NCBI GenBank assembly: GCA_002634385.1
Contig: NSJL01000018.1
Span: 1-64,000 of the forward strand
Direction of reading: 5' to 3'
From: Nitrospira sp.
Lineage (GTDB): Bacteria > Nitrospirota > Thermodesulfovibrionia > Thermodesulfovibrionales > Dissulfurispiraceae
DNA length: 64,000 nt
Shown: piece by piece, positions 33,194 to 41,911 of the stretch
How the letters are laid out: each line of letters begins with the position of its first letter
Position numbering within the stretch: position 1 is the first letter of the stretch
Notes under the pieces: model-generated
The model's database searches: none
Told to the model about the DNA's origin: nothing
What the model saw: the letters and a program-made list of their open reading frames with translations, nothing else
Position numbers and translations under genes: made by a program

Positions 33194-34198
33194 GTGCGTT
33201 TCCCCATGAGTCTCCCGGTATCACTGACAGCGTATATGCTGAAAAACGCATTGAAAGGGAAAAAGAGATTTCCCCTGGTGCTCATGCTCGAGCCGACGCA
33301 TCGATGCAATCTCGCCTGTGCGGGCTGCGACAGGATACGGCTGCATGACGAGATGCAGTCGGAGGACCTCTCCCTTAAGGAGTGCCTTAATGCGTCCGAG
33401 GAGGCGGGGGCTCCGGTGGTGACCGTTACCGGAGGGGAGCCCCTCCTGTACAGTGAATTGAAGCCCCTGGTTGCCGGGCTCCTCAGGAGGAAGCGCCACG
33501 TGTATCTCTGCTCGAACGGGGTCCTTACCGAATCCTTCATCGAGGAGTTTGCTCCCCACGCGCGGCTTACCCTGAACTTCCACCTGGACGGCCTTGAGGA
33601 GACCCATGATGCCATTGCCAACCGGGAAGGCACCTTCCGGAAGGCCATACAGGCGATAAAGAGTGCCAAGCAACGGGGGTTCCGGGTGAGTACGAACACC
33701 TCAGTATACCGGAATACGGGCGTCAAGGAACTGGAGAGGCTCTTCTCCCTGCTGAAGAGCCTCAACGTGGACGGGAACCTCATTTCTCCCGCCTTCAGCT
33801 ACGAGAGCGTGGAGGAAACGATCTTCCTCGACAGGGAGGGGGCGGTGAACAGGTTCTGCCAGATGGAAAGAATCTTCGAGAATTTCCCTTTCATGAATTC
33901 CCCTCTCTACCTGGACTTCCTCCGGGGAAAACGGCGGCTGTGCTGTACTCCCTGGGGCAACCCCACCCGCAATCCCCTGGGGTGGAAGTCCCCCTGCTAT
34001 CTGATCACGGACTCTTACTACTCCTCCTTCGAAGAGATGATGCAAAAGACCCGGTGGGAGAAGTATGGCCCGGAGAACGATCCGCGCTGCAGGAACTGCA
34101 TGGTGCATAGCGGCTATGAGGCCACCGTGACCCGGGGCGCTTTGGGGAATCCGGGGGACCTGGTCCGTCTCCTGCTCTGGAACCTGAAGAGGCCCTGA
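33194..34198 (+). CDS. hpnH: HpnH, adenosylhopane synthase (radical SAM)
   Basis: 334 residues. The radical SAM cluster is bound by C38, C42 and C45 (HRCNLACAGCDRI), followed by TVTGGEPLLY and NFHLDGLEETHDAI, and a C-terminal auxiliary-like cysteine set (LCCTPWGNP, PRCRNCMVHSGYEA). HpnH adds the adenosyl group to hopene to give adenosylhopane, the first C35 hopanoid. The start is GTG at 33194 with AAGGAGCCGG upstream. The next gene starts on its last base. Confidence 0.96.
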   Translation: MRFPMSLPVSLTAYMLKNALKGKKRFPLVLMLEPTHRCNLACAGCDRIRLHDEMQSEDLSLKECLNASEEAGAPVVTVTGGEPLLYSELKPLVAGLLRRKRHVYLCSNGVLTESFIEEFAPHARLTLNFHLDGLEETHDAIANREGTFRKAIQAIKSAKQRGFRVSTNTSVYRNTGVKELERLFSLLKSLNVDGNLISPAFSYESVEETIFLDREGAVNRFCQMERIFENFPFMNSPLYLDFLRGKRRLCCTPWGNPTRNPLGWKSPCYLITDSYYSSFEEMMQKTRWEKYGPENDPRCRNCMVHSGYEATVTRGALGNPGDLVRLLLWNLKRP

Positions 34199-35076
34199 TG
34201 GAATCCCTGCTCTCTCAGTCGGCCGGCACCCTTCTCCTGAGGCCGTACGTATTTCTCTTTCTCCTTGTTTACCTGGTGGGGTGCTCGCTGCACCTGGGTA
34301 TGAAAAGGGCGCTCCTTTTCTGTGCGGTGGGCTATTTCATCGCATGGACTTCCGAATATTCGTCCATTCATAACGGTATCCCGTACGGAGATTATTATTA
34401 CCTCGACGCTACAAGGGGAAGGGAGATCTGGGTTCTGGGGGTCCCTTTCATGGATTCCCTGAGCTACGTGTTTCTGGCCTATGCGAGCTACTGTATGGCA
34501 CTTGCCGCTCTTTCCCCGGTCATGCTGGCAGGGAGAACCGTCTATCTGCTCGAAACGAGGCGCATACGGTGTTCATCGTCTGCGCGGATCCTCGGAGCGC
34601 TTTTTTTCGTGTATCTCGATGTTATCATCGACCCCGTTGCCCTGAGGGGAGACCGTTGGTTTTTGGGACAGATCTACGGGTATCCCGGGGGAGGAGTCTA
34701 TTTCGGGGTCCCCCTCTCGAACTTCATCGGGTGGTTCGTGGTGGGCTTCCTGATGCTGTATGCATTACAGACGATCGACAAGGTGCTGTACAGAAGGGGT
34801 ATTCGGGACTATGCGGGATACCGCTATCCCTGGAGATACCTCGCAGGGCCCGCCCTCTATGCGGGAGTGGTGCTCTTCAATATCTTCATTACTTTTCTCA
34901 TTGGGGAGCATACGCTCGGATGGGTGGATGTCTTTATTGTCCTCTTTCCCGGAACCCTGCTCTACTTTATGATAAAAATAAAGCTTTCCCTGGCCGATAT
35001 CCCCGCCGCCCTGCGGAAGCATCTCGATGATTTCCCCGAAGCCACCCTGTCCCGCATCCTTTACGAGAGGGCGTGA
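34198..35076 (+). CDS. CruF-like/carotenoid-biosynthesis family membrane protein
   Basis: 292 residues with about eight membrane helices. Motifs ARE of the COG2324 (CruF-type carotenoid 1',2'-hydratase) family: SEYSSIHNGIPYGDYYY, GVPFMDSLSYVFLAYASY, YLDVIIDPVALRGDRWFLGQIYGYP and YFGVPLSNFIGWFVVGFLM. CruF hydrates the end of an acyclic carotenoid; no other carotenoid gene is visible here. It starts on the hpnH stop codon (TGATGG), so it is translated with the hopanoid genes and may act on a hopanoid or squalene-derived substrate instead. That substrate is inferred from position only. Confidence 0.75.
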   Translation: MESLLSQSAGTLLLRPYVFLFLLVYLVGCSLHLGMKRALLFCAVGYFIAWTSEYSSIHNGIPYGDYYYLDATRGREIWVLGVPFMDSLSYVFLAYASYCMALAALSPVMLAGRTVYLLETRRIRCSSSARILGALFFVYLDVIIDPVALRGDRWFLGQIYGYPGGGVYFGVPLSNFIGWFVVGFLMLYALQTIDKVLYRRGIRDYAGYRYPWRYLAGPALYAGVVLFNIFITFLIGEHTLGWVDVFIVLFPGTLLYFMIKIKLSLADIPAALRKHLDDFPEATLSRILYERA

Positions 35077-35126
35077 ATGACAAGACAGGTGAGGGAAAGA
35101 GAGCGGAATTAAAAGACGTAAAATCA

Positions 35127-35880
35127 ATAATGCGCTCTTCTTCAGGGAAGGGAGTGTCAGGGGGGATTCGATGTCCTTGCAATGCGACAGGATCACCGTA
35201 TTCCCTCGCGGATAGTTGATTCTGATGCTCGTATCCTCCGGGTAGGCTCTCCGCTGACTCCTACTCTCCGTCTCAGGGGAGTCGTGAAGTCCTTCGCTCC
35301 CCGACCTCTTGTTCTGCCTCTCTACCGCTCACTCCGTTACCACAGCGCAAACTCGCTTCCGCTCAAACATGCACTGTGGTGGCCACTCCGTTTCACGAAG
35401 AGAGGAGACGAACAAGAGCTAAGGTCCGCTCAGAACTCCCCTCCTCCCTTGCCCCTCACTTCTCTCAGACTCACTCCACACGCATTCCCTTTGGAAAGAA
35501 AGGGGGAGGCTGTTCCTTTCCTCTGCCGTCATCCCGGCGGATCCTCTGAGCCGGGATCCAGTCTTTTGAATAAGGAACTGGACCCCGGCTTTCGCCGGGG
35601 TGACGGCGTAGAGGGGCTCCGGCTGTCTCCCTGAGTGACTGATTCTGAAACGGAGTATGTACGGGGGCATGGGGGTATCCTCTTCTCTGCAGCGAGTGTC
35701 TGGAATAGCAGAGGGGACCAGACATAGGGTAAATACGTCTGTCCCCCTTGTATGCGTGAAGGGGATCAGGAGTATTATCATGATCAGGAGATCCCCTGAG
35801 ACCACGGAGGAATTCGCTCGCAAAGAAAGAGGGTGCCCCCTTGCCCCTCGCCAGAGGATCCCTATGCAGAGGGGCACTGT
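35127..35880. repeat. Large dispersed non-coding repeat, copy B (about 0.75 kb)
   Basis: Same element and orientation as 20421-21190. It opens with ATAATGCGCTC and a small hairpin, carries the hairpin ACCACAG (35339-35345)/CTGTGGT (35374-35380), the REP-like stem CCCCGGC/GCCGGGG (35583-35600), and ends with the block shared up to the ATCCCCTGAGA...CCAGAGGAT segment. It fills the whole gap between the CruF-like gene and hpnG, and ends at the hpnG stop codon. No gene is supported inside. Confidence 0.9.
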
Positions 35881-35881
35881 T

Positions 35882-36643
35882 TCAGGAGAGGGTTTCGATT
35901 ACCGTCCGGAGTCCGCGCCAGAGATTCTTTGCTGCCAGGGAAGATGCCTTTCCCAGTCTCAGGGCCGAAGGGATGAGTCCGGGACGCAGGAGCAGAAGCC
36001 CGAATGCCCGGGTAGTTCGGTACATACCCGAGTCATCGACAGTGCCGAAGAAGGCTTCGGGGATGTCCTCATGGTGGAGGTCGGTAACGGCGCGGAGCGC
36101 GAGAAAGGGAAGTGCCCTCTGCTGAGAGAGCCGGGCGAGGGCATAGGTCTCCATGTCACACACAGGGGCGACCATATCGGCCGTCAGGATCTTCTTCAAT
36201 TCCCCTTTCCGGACCCTTCGGGAGAGGGTAATGATACATCCCCCGGTCGTACCCGGTATCTCTCCTTGTATGCCTGCACCGGGAAACGCGGCGCCGGGGG
36301 CCAGCAGCAGTTGCTGTTCTGCCGGGAGAAACGCCCTCTTCCCCTCATCACGGCAGAGCAGCACGCGGGTGCCCTGTATGAGGTCGCCGATGGCAGCGTT
36401 TTCGTAAAGGGCGCCGCAGAATCCCACGGAAATCACGAGGTCCGGCGTCTTCATTTCAAGGAGACGGCACAGCGCCGCCCGGGCCCGGTGAAGCCCCATC
36501 CCGGTCTGTACCAGATCGATTTCCAGCGAGAGGTGCTTTGCTGAATACCAGAGGAAGGGATGCCTGTTTTTTGCCACGGCCCGGAGTTCGCTGACAGCAT
36601 AGCGTAATTCCTGAGGGTAGGCGGCTAAAAGCGCTATTCTCAT
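35882..36643 (-). CDS. hpnG: HpnG, hopanoid-associated nucleoside phosphorylase
   Basis: 253 residues from ATG 36643; the longer frame upstream translates a palindrome and is rejected. The fold is that of MTA/SAH nucleosidases and phosphorylases: LLAAYPQELRY, TGMGLHRARAAL, LVISVGFCGAL, and the active-site signature VCDMETYALAR with the ME ribose contact, then RAVTDLHHEDIP. HpnG removes adenine from adenosylhopane to give ribosyl- or phosphoribosylhopane. It is transcribed against the other hpn genes and is cut off from them by repeat copy B. Confidence 0.92.
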   Translation of the reverse strand: MRIALLAAYPQELRYAVSELRAVAKNRHPFLWYSAKHLSLEIDLVQTGMGLHRARAALCRLLEMKTPDLVISVGFCGALYENAAIGDLIQGTRVLLCRDEGKRAFLPAEQQLLLAPGAAFPGAGIQGEIPGTTGGCIITLSRRVRKGELKKILTADMVAPVCDMETYALARLSQQRALPFLALRAVTDLHHEDIPEAFFGTVDDSGMYRTTRAFGLLLLRPGLIPSALRLGKASSLAAKNLWRGLRTVIETLS

Positions 36644-36965
36644 GGAATCTTCCGGTCCCCTCCTGATCCTTTCTGACATCCTGTCGGACGTATTTTCGTA
36701 CAGTAAGCTCCCCGCATCCGTGTCCCCTGTTTTTCTACAGCATACGGCAAATAAATGATAACGGCAATACCTTATGATACATTCCGCAGAATCCGTCACC
36801 CCGGCGGAAGCCGGGGTCCAGGGAAAATAAAGGGATTTCGGGTCAAGCCCGGAACGGCGGCTATGACTTTGCCGCCAGTGTCCCACGAATTACTCTTGAA
36901 GTTCATCCCGGTTTCTGGTAGTGATTAAGTATGGGTTTTTCACGCCGGAGAGGATATTTTCCGCA
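36644..36965. other. 322-bp region between divergent hpnG and hpnI, with a REP-like palindrome at 36799-36816
   Basis: CCCCGGC (36799-36805) and GCCGGGG (36810-36816) around GGAA form the same palindrome type seen in repeats A and B, in the context CACC...GGTCCAGGG. The rest includes an AT-rich stretch near 36748-36785 that could hold promoters for either gene, but no consensus pair is convincing. No gene is supported. Confidence 0.7.
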
Positions 36966-38156
36966 ATGAGCTTTCAGGATCTTGCCGCTGCACTCCTCCT
37001 GCTCCTCACCGCGGTCTCGGGTGCCTACGGCCTTTTTGCGCTCTACTGTGTCCTTGCTTTCTTCGGCAAGAGTGAAGAGCGGCCGGCTGAAGCGCCCGAC
37101 ATGCCTGTCTCTGTCCTGAAACCCATGAAGGGGACCGACTCTGAACTGCAGGAGAACCTTCTGAGCTTCTGCGGGCAGGAGTACGGCGAATATGAAATCC
37201 TCCTGGGATGCATGGACCCCGCCGACCCGGCGCTGGTCGTAGCGGAAAGGGCCGCAGCAATGGGAAAAGGGTGTCCCTTCCGCACCGTTGTCAGCGGGAG
37301 ACCCCTTGGAGTGAATCAGAAAGTTTCCAATCTGCAGGGGCTTGTCGAACTGGCGCGCTATCCCTTTCTCGCCATAAGTGACAGTGATATGCGGGTGGAC
37401 GGAAAGTACCTGAGGACAGTTGCCGCCGAATATCAGCGTGAGGAAAATGCAGGCCTCGTCACCTCGCTCTATGTAATCCGGGAGCCCGCATCCGCCGGCG
37501 CCGCCCTGGAGTCCCTCACCATCGCCCTCGACTTCATCCCTTCAGTGCTTGTGGCGAGGAGAGTGGAAGGCGTCACCTTCGGTCTGGGGGCGTCCCTGTT
37601 CCTTTCCAAAAAGGCCCTCGGTGACATCGGGGGGCTTCCCGCCGTAGCCGATTACCTGGCGGACGATTATCAAATCGGCAACAGGTTGTGGAAGAAGGGT
37701 TATACGGTGGTCCTGTCACGGTATGTAATGGAAGATGTTGCGGGGGCCATGAGTATCCGCGGGTATGTCACACATCAGATACGCTGGGCCCGTACCTACC
37801 GGGCGTGCAGACCCGGCGGCTTTCTCGGGTATGGAGTGACTCATTTCCTTCCCCTTGTGTTGCTGCTCCTTGCAGTAAAGGGCCTCACCCCCCTTTCGGG
37901 AGTCCTCCTCGCCTCGGTTTTCGTCCTGCGCTACGGTCTTGCCTTTGCGGTATACGCACGGGTGATACGGAAAAGGGCATGGCTGAAGTGGCTTCCTCTA
38001 GTCCCTCTCAAGGACCTGGCGGGCTTTTTTATCTGGATAGGGAGCTTTTGCGGGGACTCCGTCTCCTGGAGGGGAGATCGCTACCGGATCGGGAGGGGAG
38101 GTAAAATACGGCCTGAAGGGGTGCGCGATGCGTCTTTCCCGCAGACGGTAAAATGA
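36966..38156 (+). CDS. hpnI: HpnI, hopanoid glycosyltransferase (GT21-like)
   Basis: 396 residues from ATG 36966. It has an N-terminal membrane helix (about 8-30), the ceramide-glucosyltransferase-like GT2 core (VSVLKPMKGTDSELQENL, FLAISDSDMRVDGKYL, DDYQIGNRLWKKGY, and the product-binding QIRWARTYR), and three C-terminal helices. HpnI adds N-acetylglucosamine to bacteriohopanetetrol, the substrate for HpnK and HpnJ. A GTG at 36921 would lengthen it by 15 residues but lacks a ribosome-binding site. Confidence 0.92.
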   Translation: MSFQDLAAALLLLLTAVSGAYGLFALYCVLAFFGKSEERPAEAPDMPVSVLKPMKGTDSELQENLLSFCGQEYGEYEILLGCMDPADPALVVAERAAAMGKGCPFRTVVSGRPLGVNQKVSNLQGLVELARYPFLAISDSDMRVDGKYLRTVAAEYQREENAGLVTSLYVIREPASAGAALESLTIALDFIPSVLVARRVEGVTFGLGASLFLSKKALGDIGGLPAVADYLADDYQIGNRLWKKGYTVVLSRYVMEDVAGAMSIRGYVTHQIRWARTYRACRPGGFLGYGVTHFLPLVLLLLAVKGLTPLSGVLLASVFVLRYGLAFAVYARVIRKRAWLKWLPLVPLKDLAGFFIWIGSFCGDSVSWRGDRYRIGRGGKIRPEGVRDASFPQTVK

Positions 38157-38258
38157 GAGGAAATCCCTTTGTTGCATGCCTTCCGGTAATGTGCTATGTA
38201 ATAAGAAAACAATCATGAACCGAAAGGTATGCCGGCGGCAATCGGGGGGAGAAAGGCG

Positions 38259-39104
38259 ATGGCCTGTATCAAAAGAATTGTTCCGGTTTTCCTTCCGGTC
38301 CTGATCTCCCTGGTCCTCTTTTTTTTCGGGGATGAGTCGGGTGCCGGTGCTGTCGAGAGGGGAAAGCTGCTCTTCCGGCAGAAATGCGCCTCATGCCATA
38401 CGGTTCACGGCGGAGACGCGAAAGGTGTGGGCCCTGATCTGAAGGGCATCACCCGGAAGAGAGACAGGAAGTGGCTCTTGGATTTCATTGTATACACGGA
38501 CCGGATGCTTGCTTCCGACCCTTTGGCACGGCAGCTTCTGAAGGAGTATGGAAACGTGCCCATGCCCACCATGGGGCTAACCGAAGCGGAGGGCGCAGCG
38601 GTCCTTGAATATCTCGAATACCTGGATTCGGGGCAGGGCGGGAAAGAGGCTCTCCCTGCGCCGACCGGCGGGCGGGAGGTATCCCCGGGAGATGCGGAAA
38701 GGGGAAGGGATCTCTACCTCGGGGTGCTGCCCTTTCAAAAAGGAGGGCCCCCCTGTTTTCCGTGCCACGCTGCCGCGGGAGACGCATTCCTGGGAGGGGG
38801 GACCCTGGGACCCGATCTGACCGACAGCTATACCCGTTACGGTGAGGAGGGACTTTCCGGTGTTTTGGCGAGCCTTGCCTTCCCCACCATGGAGCCGCTG
38901 TATGCAAACCGCCCTTTAAGCCCGGAAGAGCGAAACGACCTCAAGGCGTTTTTCCGGCAGACAGCGTCCCTGAAGCCGGTCAACGCGACAGGGGAAGTAA
39001 GCGCTGCGGCAGCCGGAACCTTCCTCCTTCTCGTGCTCCTCTCGTATCTGATTTGGCGCAGGAGGTTCCGTAGTGTACAAGAGCCGCCGGTGAAATCCCG
39101 ATGA
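38259..39104 (+). CDS. Membrane-anchored diheme cytochrome c
   Basis: 281 residues from ATG 38259, preceded by GGGAGAAAGG. A signal or anchor helix (IVPVFLPVLISLVLFFFG) leads into a first heme domain (QKCASCHTVHG, then PMPTMGL) and a second (PPCFPCHAAAG, then FPTMEPL), with a C-terminal helix (AAGTFLLLVLLSYLIWRRRF). Both hemes would face the periplasm. It is 63 bp upstream of the NarI-like gene. Such pairs pass quinol electrons from a b-type cytochrome to a periplasmic acceptor. Confidence 0.88.
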   Translation: MACIKRIVPVFLPVLISLVLFFFGDESGAGAVERGKLLFRQKCASCHTVHGGDAKGVGPDLKGITRKRDRKWLLDFIVYTDRMLASDPLARQLLKEYGNVPMPTMGLTEAEGAAVLEYLEYLDSGQGGKEALPAPTGGREVSPGDAERGRDLYLGVLPFQKGGPPCFPCHAAAGDAFLGGGTLGPDLTDSYTRYGEEGLSGVLASLAFPTMEPLYANRPLSPEERNDLKAFFRQTASLKPVNATGEVSAAAAGTFLLLVLLSYLIWRRRFRSVQEPPVKSR

Positions 39105-39167
39105 CGGGATCTCTGCCGGGGAAAGAAAAGAAAGAGCGTCTTTCAGCGCCATAAGGAGGGTTAGACC

Positions 39168-39902
39168 TTGGATTTCTTTCTCTTTGCCGTGTTCCCCTAT
39201 TGTGCTGTTGCCGTGGCGGTGCTGGGCGGGATCTACCGGCATTTCAGGAAACGCTCTTTCTTTTCCGGGGCTTCTTCCCGTTCCCTTGAGAAACGCTCCT
39301 TTTGGGGGGAGGGGGTTCCTCTTCATTACGGTATTGTGCCGGTACTGGCGGCCCATATTCTTTCGGCGCTCTTTGCGCGGCAGGAGGAAGCCTTTCTGCT
39401 CGGACATCTGCTGCGCCTGTACCTGGTGGAGATCGTTGCCGCGGCCCTGGGTATTCTTACGGTTTTCGGCACTGTTGCTCTGAGTATCCGGCGTCTGACG
39501 CACCCCTCCGTTTCAAGGGAAACGACGGCGGCGGATTGGGCACTGCTCGCAGCTTTGCTGCTGCAAACGGCTGCCGGAACGTATATTGCCCTCTTTCAGC
39601 GTTGGGGTGTCCTCTGGTACCACTACACGGCAGTACCCTGGTTCTCGTCCCTCGCGGTCCTTGCTCCCAGGATAGAATTCATGACAGCGCTCCCCTGGGT
39701 TATCAAGTTCCATGCGATCAACGCGTTTGTCGTCATAGCGCTCCTTCCCTTTACCCGCCTGCTCTACCTTTTCACTATTCCCGTCGCCTCATGGTGGCGC
39801 CCCTTTCGGGCGCTCACAGGGAAAAAGAAAAGTACAGGTGTGCATAGTGCTACCCCGGCGAAACTGCGCCTCTTCCCTCCCGCCAGCGGGAAAGCTCCCT
39901 GA
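39168..39902 (+). CDS. NarI-like cytochrome b (nitrate reductase gamma subunit family), stand-alone
   Basis: 244 residues starting at TTG 39168 with AAGGAGGG upstream. Five membrane helices with histidines in LHYGIVPVLAAHILSALF and IKFHAINAFVVIALLPFTRLLY match the NarI family, which takes electrons from quinol to a cytoplasmic-side NarH. No narG, narH or narJ is adjacent; the only neighbour is a diheme cytochrome c, so the electron route is likely quinol to cytochrome c. The last 27 residues look like read-through and the 3' end overlaps the convergent metallopeptidase gene by 53 bp. Confidence 0.85.
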   Translation: MDFFLFAVFPYCAVAVAVLGGIYRHFRKRSFFSGASSRSLEKRSFWGEGVPLHYGIVPVLAAHILSALFARQEEAFLLGHLLRLYLVEIVAAALGILTVFGTVALSIRRLTHPSVSRETTAADWALLAALLLQTAAGTYIALFQRWGVLWYHYTAVPWFSSLAVLAPRIEFMTALPWVIKFHAINAFVVIALLPFTRLLYLFTIPVASWWRPFRALTGKKKSTGVHSATPAKLRLFPPASGKAP

Positions 39903-40542
39903 GCGCGAACCTGTCGGCGAAACGTTCGATGGAGTTCTTCAGCGTGGAAAGCTCTTTCCTTCTTTTGGCGGAACGCCTGCCCCCCGAAAGGGCGTGGTTC
40001 ACCACAGCAGTGTAGAAATTCTGGTTCCCCGCATGGGTGGTGTGTCCCACCTCATGAAGAAAGAGAAAGGGATATACCTCCGAAGGGGAGATGGGGGTCT
40101 GCAGTTCCCAACTGAGAGTCGTGGAAACAGCCTGCATATCCAGGTTCGGATTCAGATAGATATTGTATCCACCTTTGTAGCTGCTGCTCATCGCGCAGTA
40201 CGCGAGCCTGCCCGGACTCCAGGAGCCGTCCTCCATATCGCCTTCCGTTCCTATGTAGTTGATTTTGAACTCACTTGAGTATTTCAACACGAAATCGAGG
40301 TCGAGGAAACGCTTCAGTCTCTCTATATTCCGGTTGAGCTCCAGCAGCTCTTCGATGACGATCCCCTGGTATTTCGGGAGGGAGGGCAGCGATGTTTTCC
40401 CGATGCAGGGGACGCGGAGAGTGAAAGTGTTGTCCGAGTTCTTTATTAGTGACGCTTTTCTGAACAGGAACCGGGCAAGGACGATTCCGGCGAGAAAGCT
40501 TCCTGCCAGAGCGGTAATCAGAATTACTATTTCTCTATCCAT
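39850..40542 (-). CDS. Membrane-anchored zinc metallopeptidase (HEVGH)
   Basis: 230 residues. One N-terminal membrane helix (IVILITALAGSFLAGIVLA) is followed by a domain with the zinc-binding signature FLFLHEVGHTTHAG. A further acidic residue in NSIERFADRFALREL, about 45 residues on, fits the third ligand of HExxH-(N)-E/D peptidases of the gluzincin kind. I do not recognise the family. ATG 40542 has AAGGAGG at ideal spacing. The 201 bp upstream of it hold no supported gene. Confidence 0.7.
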   Translation of the reverse strand: MDREIVILITALAGSFLAGIVLARFLFRKASLIKNSDNTFTLRVPCIGKTSLPSLPKYQGIVIEELLELNRNIERLKRFLDLDFVLKYSSEFKINYIGTEGDMEDGSWSPGRLAYCAMSSSYKGGYNIYLNPNLDMQAVSTTLSWELQTPISPSEVYPFLFLHEVGHTTHAGNQNFYTAVVNHALSGGRRSAKRRKELSTLKNSIERFADRFALRELSRWREGRGAVSPG

Positions 40543-40743
40543 AAAGCATACCTCCTTTAAGGATATGGTGTTTGTTCTCGTTCTGTCCCCTTCTATTTAA
40601 TTATATGACGATTTGGGAGAATGTATTCAACGGTGGCTGCTGGCGGGGGAACTCACCGGCGGTCTTGGATGGACGAGGGGAAGAGGGGTATGGTTGGAGA
40701 CGTCATGTTTCCCCCCGGATACGCCGATGTTCGGGTTACGAGG

Positions 40744-41853
40744 TTATGCACCATCCCATCGGATAACTACTTTGATCTCGTCGTCCTTGTGTGTGTGAAA
40801 GATCTCTGCGGAACCGGCGGGGTCAAGACGATGGGTAATGAGCCTCTCCACCGCTTTTCCCCAGCGCAGGCTTGCTACGGAAAGGTCCTGCACGGCCATG
40901 CGGAAATGGCCGGGAGCGGCGTTGACGCTTCCCATCATGATCTGATTGTTCATCACAAGCCTTCGCATGAGCTCCTCTCCGGGGATCTGCACGGAACGGC
41001 TTCCCTCCGGTACCCCGGTGAGCACATACACGCCATTGATGGCGAGGGCATCCAGGAGATTGAATGCCAGCGACGCAATTCCTGCCGCCTCGAAAACCAG
41101 TTCCATCGGACCGAGGGCGTCGGCGACCGTATCGGGACGAAGCAAGCGGCCATCCACGTACGTTCCTCCGATTTCGGCCAGCCAGCGGGGTCTTGCCGTC
41201 TCCCTGTCCACTACGTCCATGCCGAAAACTTCGGCCCCGCGAAGGCGGAGCGCGAGGGCTGCAAGGAGCCCGATGGGACCGAGTCCTGCCACCAGGCACC
41301 GGCGGCCGTACAGCCAGTCGGGAGAGGCCTGGGAATGGGGAAGACGCGCTGTCTGCACCTGCACCGCCCCTTGGATGGCTTTCTCTACAATGGAGAGGGG
41401 TTCGGTGAGAACCCCGGTTTCTTTCAGATCAGGGGGGACGGGGATCAGGTGGACCTCCTTATCCACCACGAATTCCGTCTGGTATCCGTCCAGACCCATA
41501 ATGCCCCGCTCGCTGTATCCTCCGGTCTCGCACATATCGGAACGGTTCATCATGCAGGGCATACATCTGCCGCATCCCCTGCGCACCGTGAAGACCGCAT
41601 AATCACCGGGTTTGACCCGGGTAACCGCCTCGCCGGTCTCCACCACACGACCGAACATTTCATGGCCGATGACCAGGTTCTGACGGCCCTCCGGCGGCCG
41701 GGCGCGCCCCCCCGAAACCTCCTCACGGTCCGTTCCGCAGATACCGACCTGCAGTACCTGCAGTCTCACCTCGTCCGGAGAGGTGCGGGACGGCTCCGGA
41801 CGGTCTACCAGAGTTACCTCCTTTGCTCCGGGATAGAGCGCGAGTGCTTTCAT
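40744..41853 (-). CDS. gdh: Glucose 1-dehydrogenase (zinc-dependent MDR type)
   Basis: 369 residues. Catalytic zinc ligands lie in GICGTDREE and GHEMFGRV, the structural zinc set in RRGCGRCMPCMMNRSDMCETG, and the coenzyme fold begins AGLGPIGLLAALALRLRG. The segment MGLDGYQTEFVVDKE is typical of the archaeal-type glucose dehydrogenases that oxidise glucose to gluconolactone with NAD(P). A 6-phosphogluconate dehydrogenase lies at 50.8 kb, so both may feed an oxidative sugar route. Other sugar dehydrogenases of the superfamily cannot be excluded. Confidence 0.82.
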   Translation of the reverse strand: MKALALYPGAKEVTLVDRPEPSRTSPDEVRLQVLQVGICGTDREEVSGGRARPPEGRQNLVIGHEMFGRVVETGEAVTRVKPGDYAVFTVRRGCGRCMPCMMNRSDMCETGGYSERGIMGLDGYQTEFVVDKEVHLIPVPPDLKETGVLTEPLSIVEKAIQGAVQVQTARLPHSQASPDWLYGRRCLVAGLGPIGLLAALALRLRGAEVFGMDVVDRETARPRWLAEIGGTYVDGRLLRPDTVADALGPMELVFEAAGIASLAFNLLDALAINGVYVLTGVPEGSRSVQIPGEELMRRLVMNNQIMMGSVNAAPGHFRMAVQDLSVASLRWGKAVERLITHRLDPAGSAEIFHTHKDDEIKVVIRWDGA

Positions 41854-41911
41854 GGCGTATCTCTCATTTCTTAGGCATCCCCCGGTGGCTCCGGTTCCCC
41901 TTTCCCGCGGG

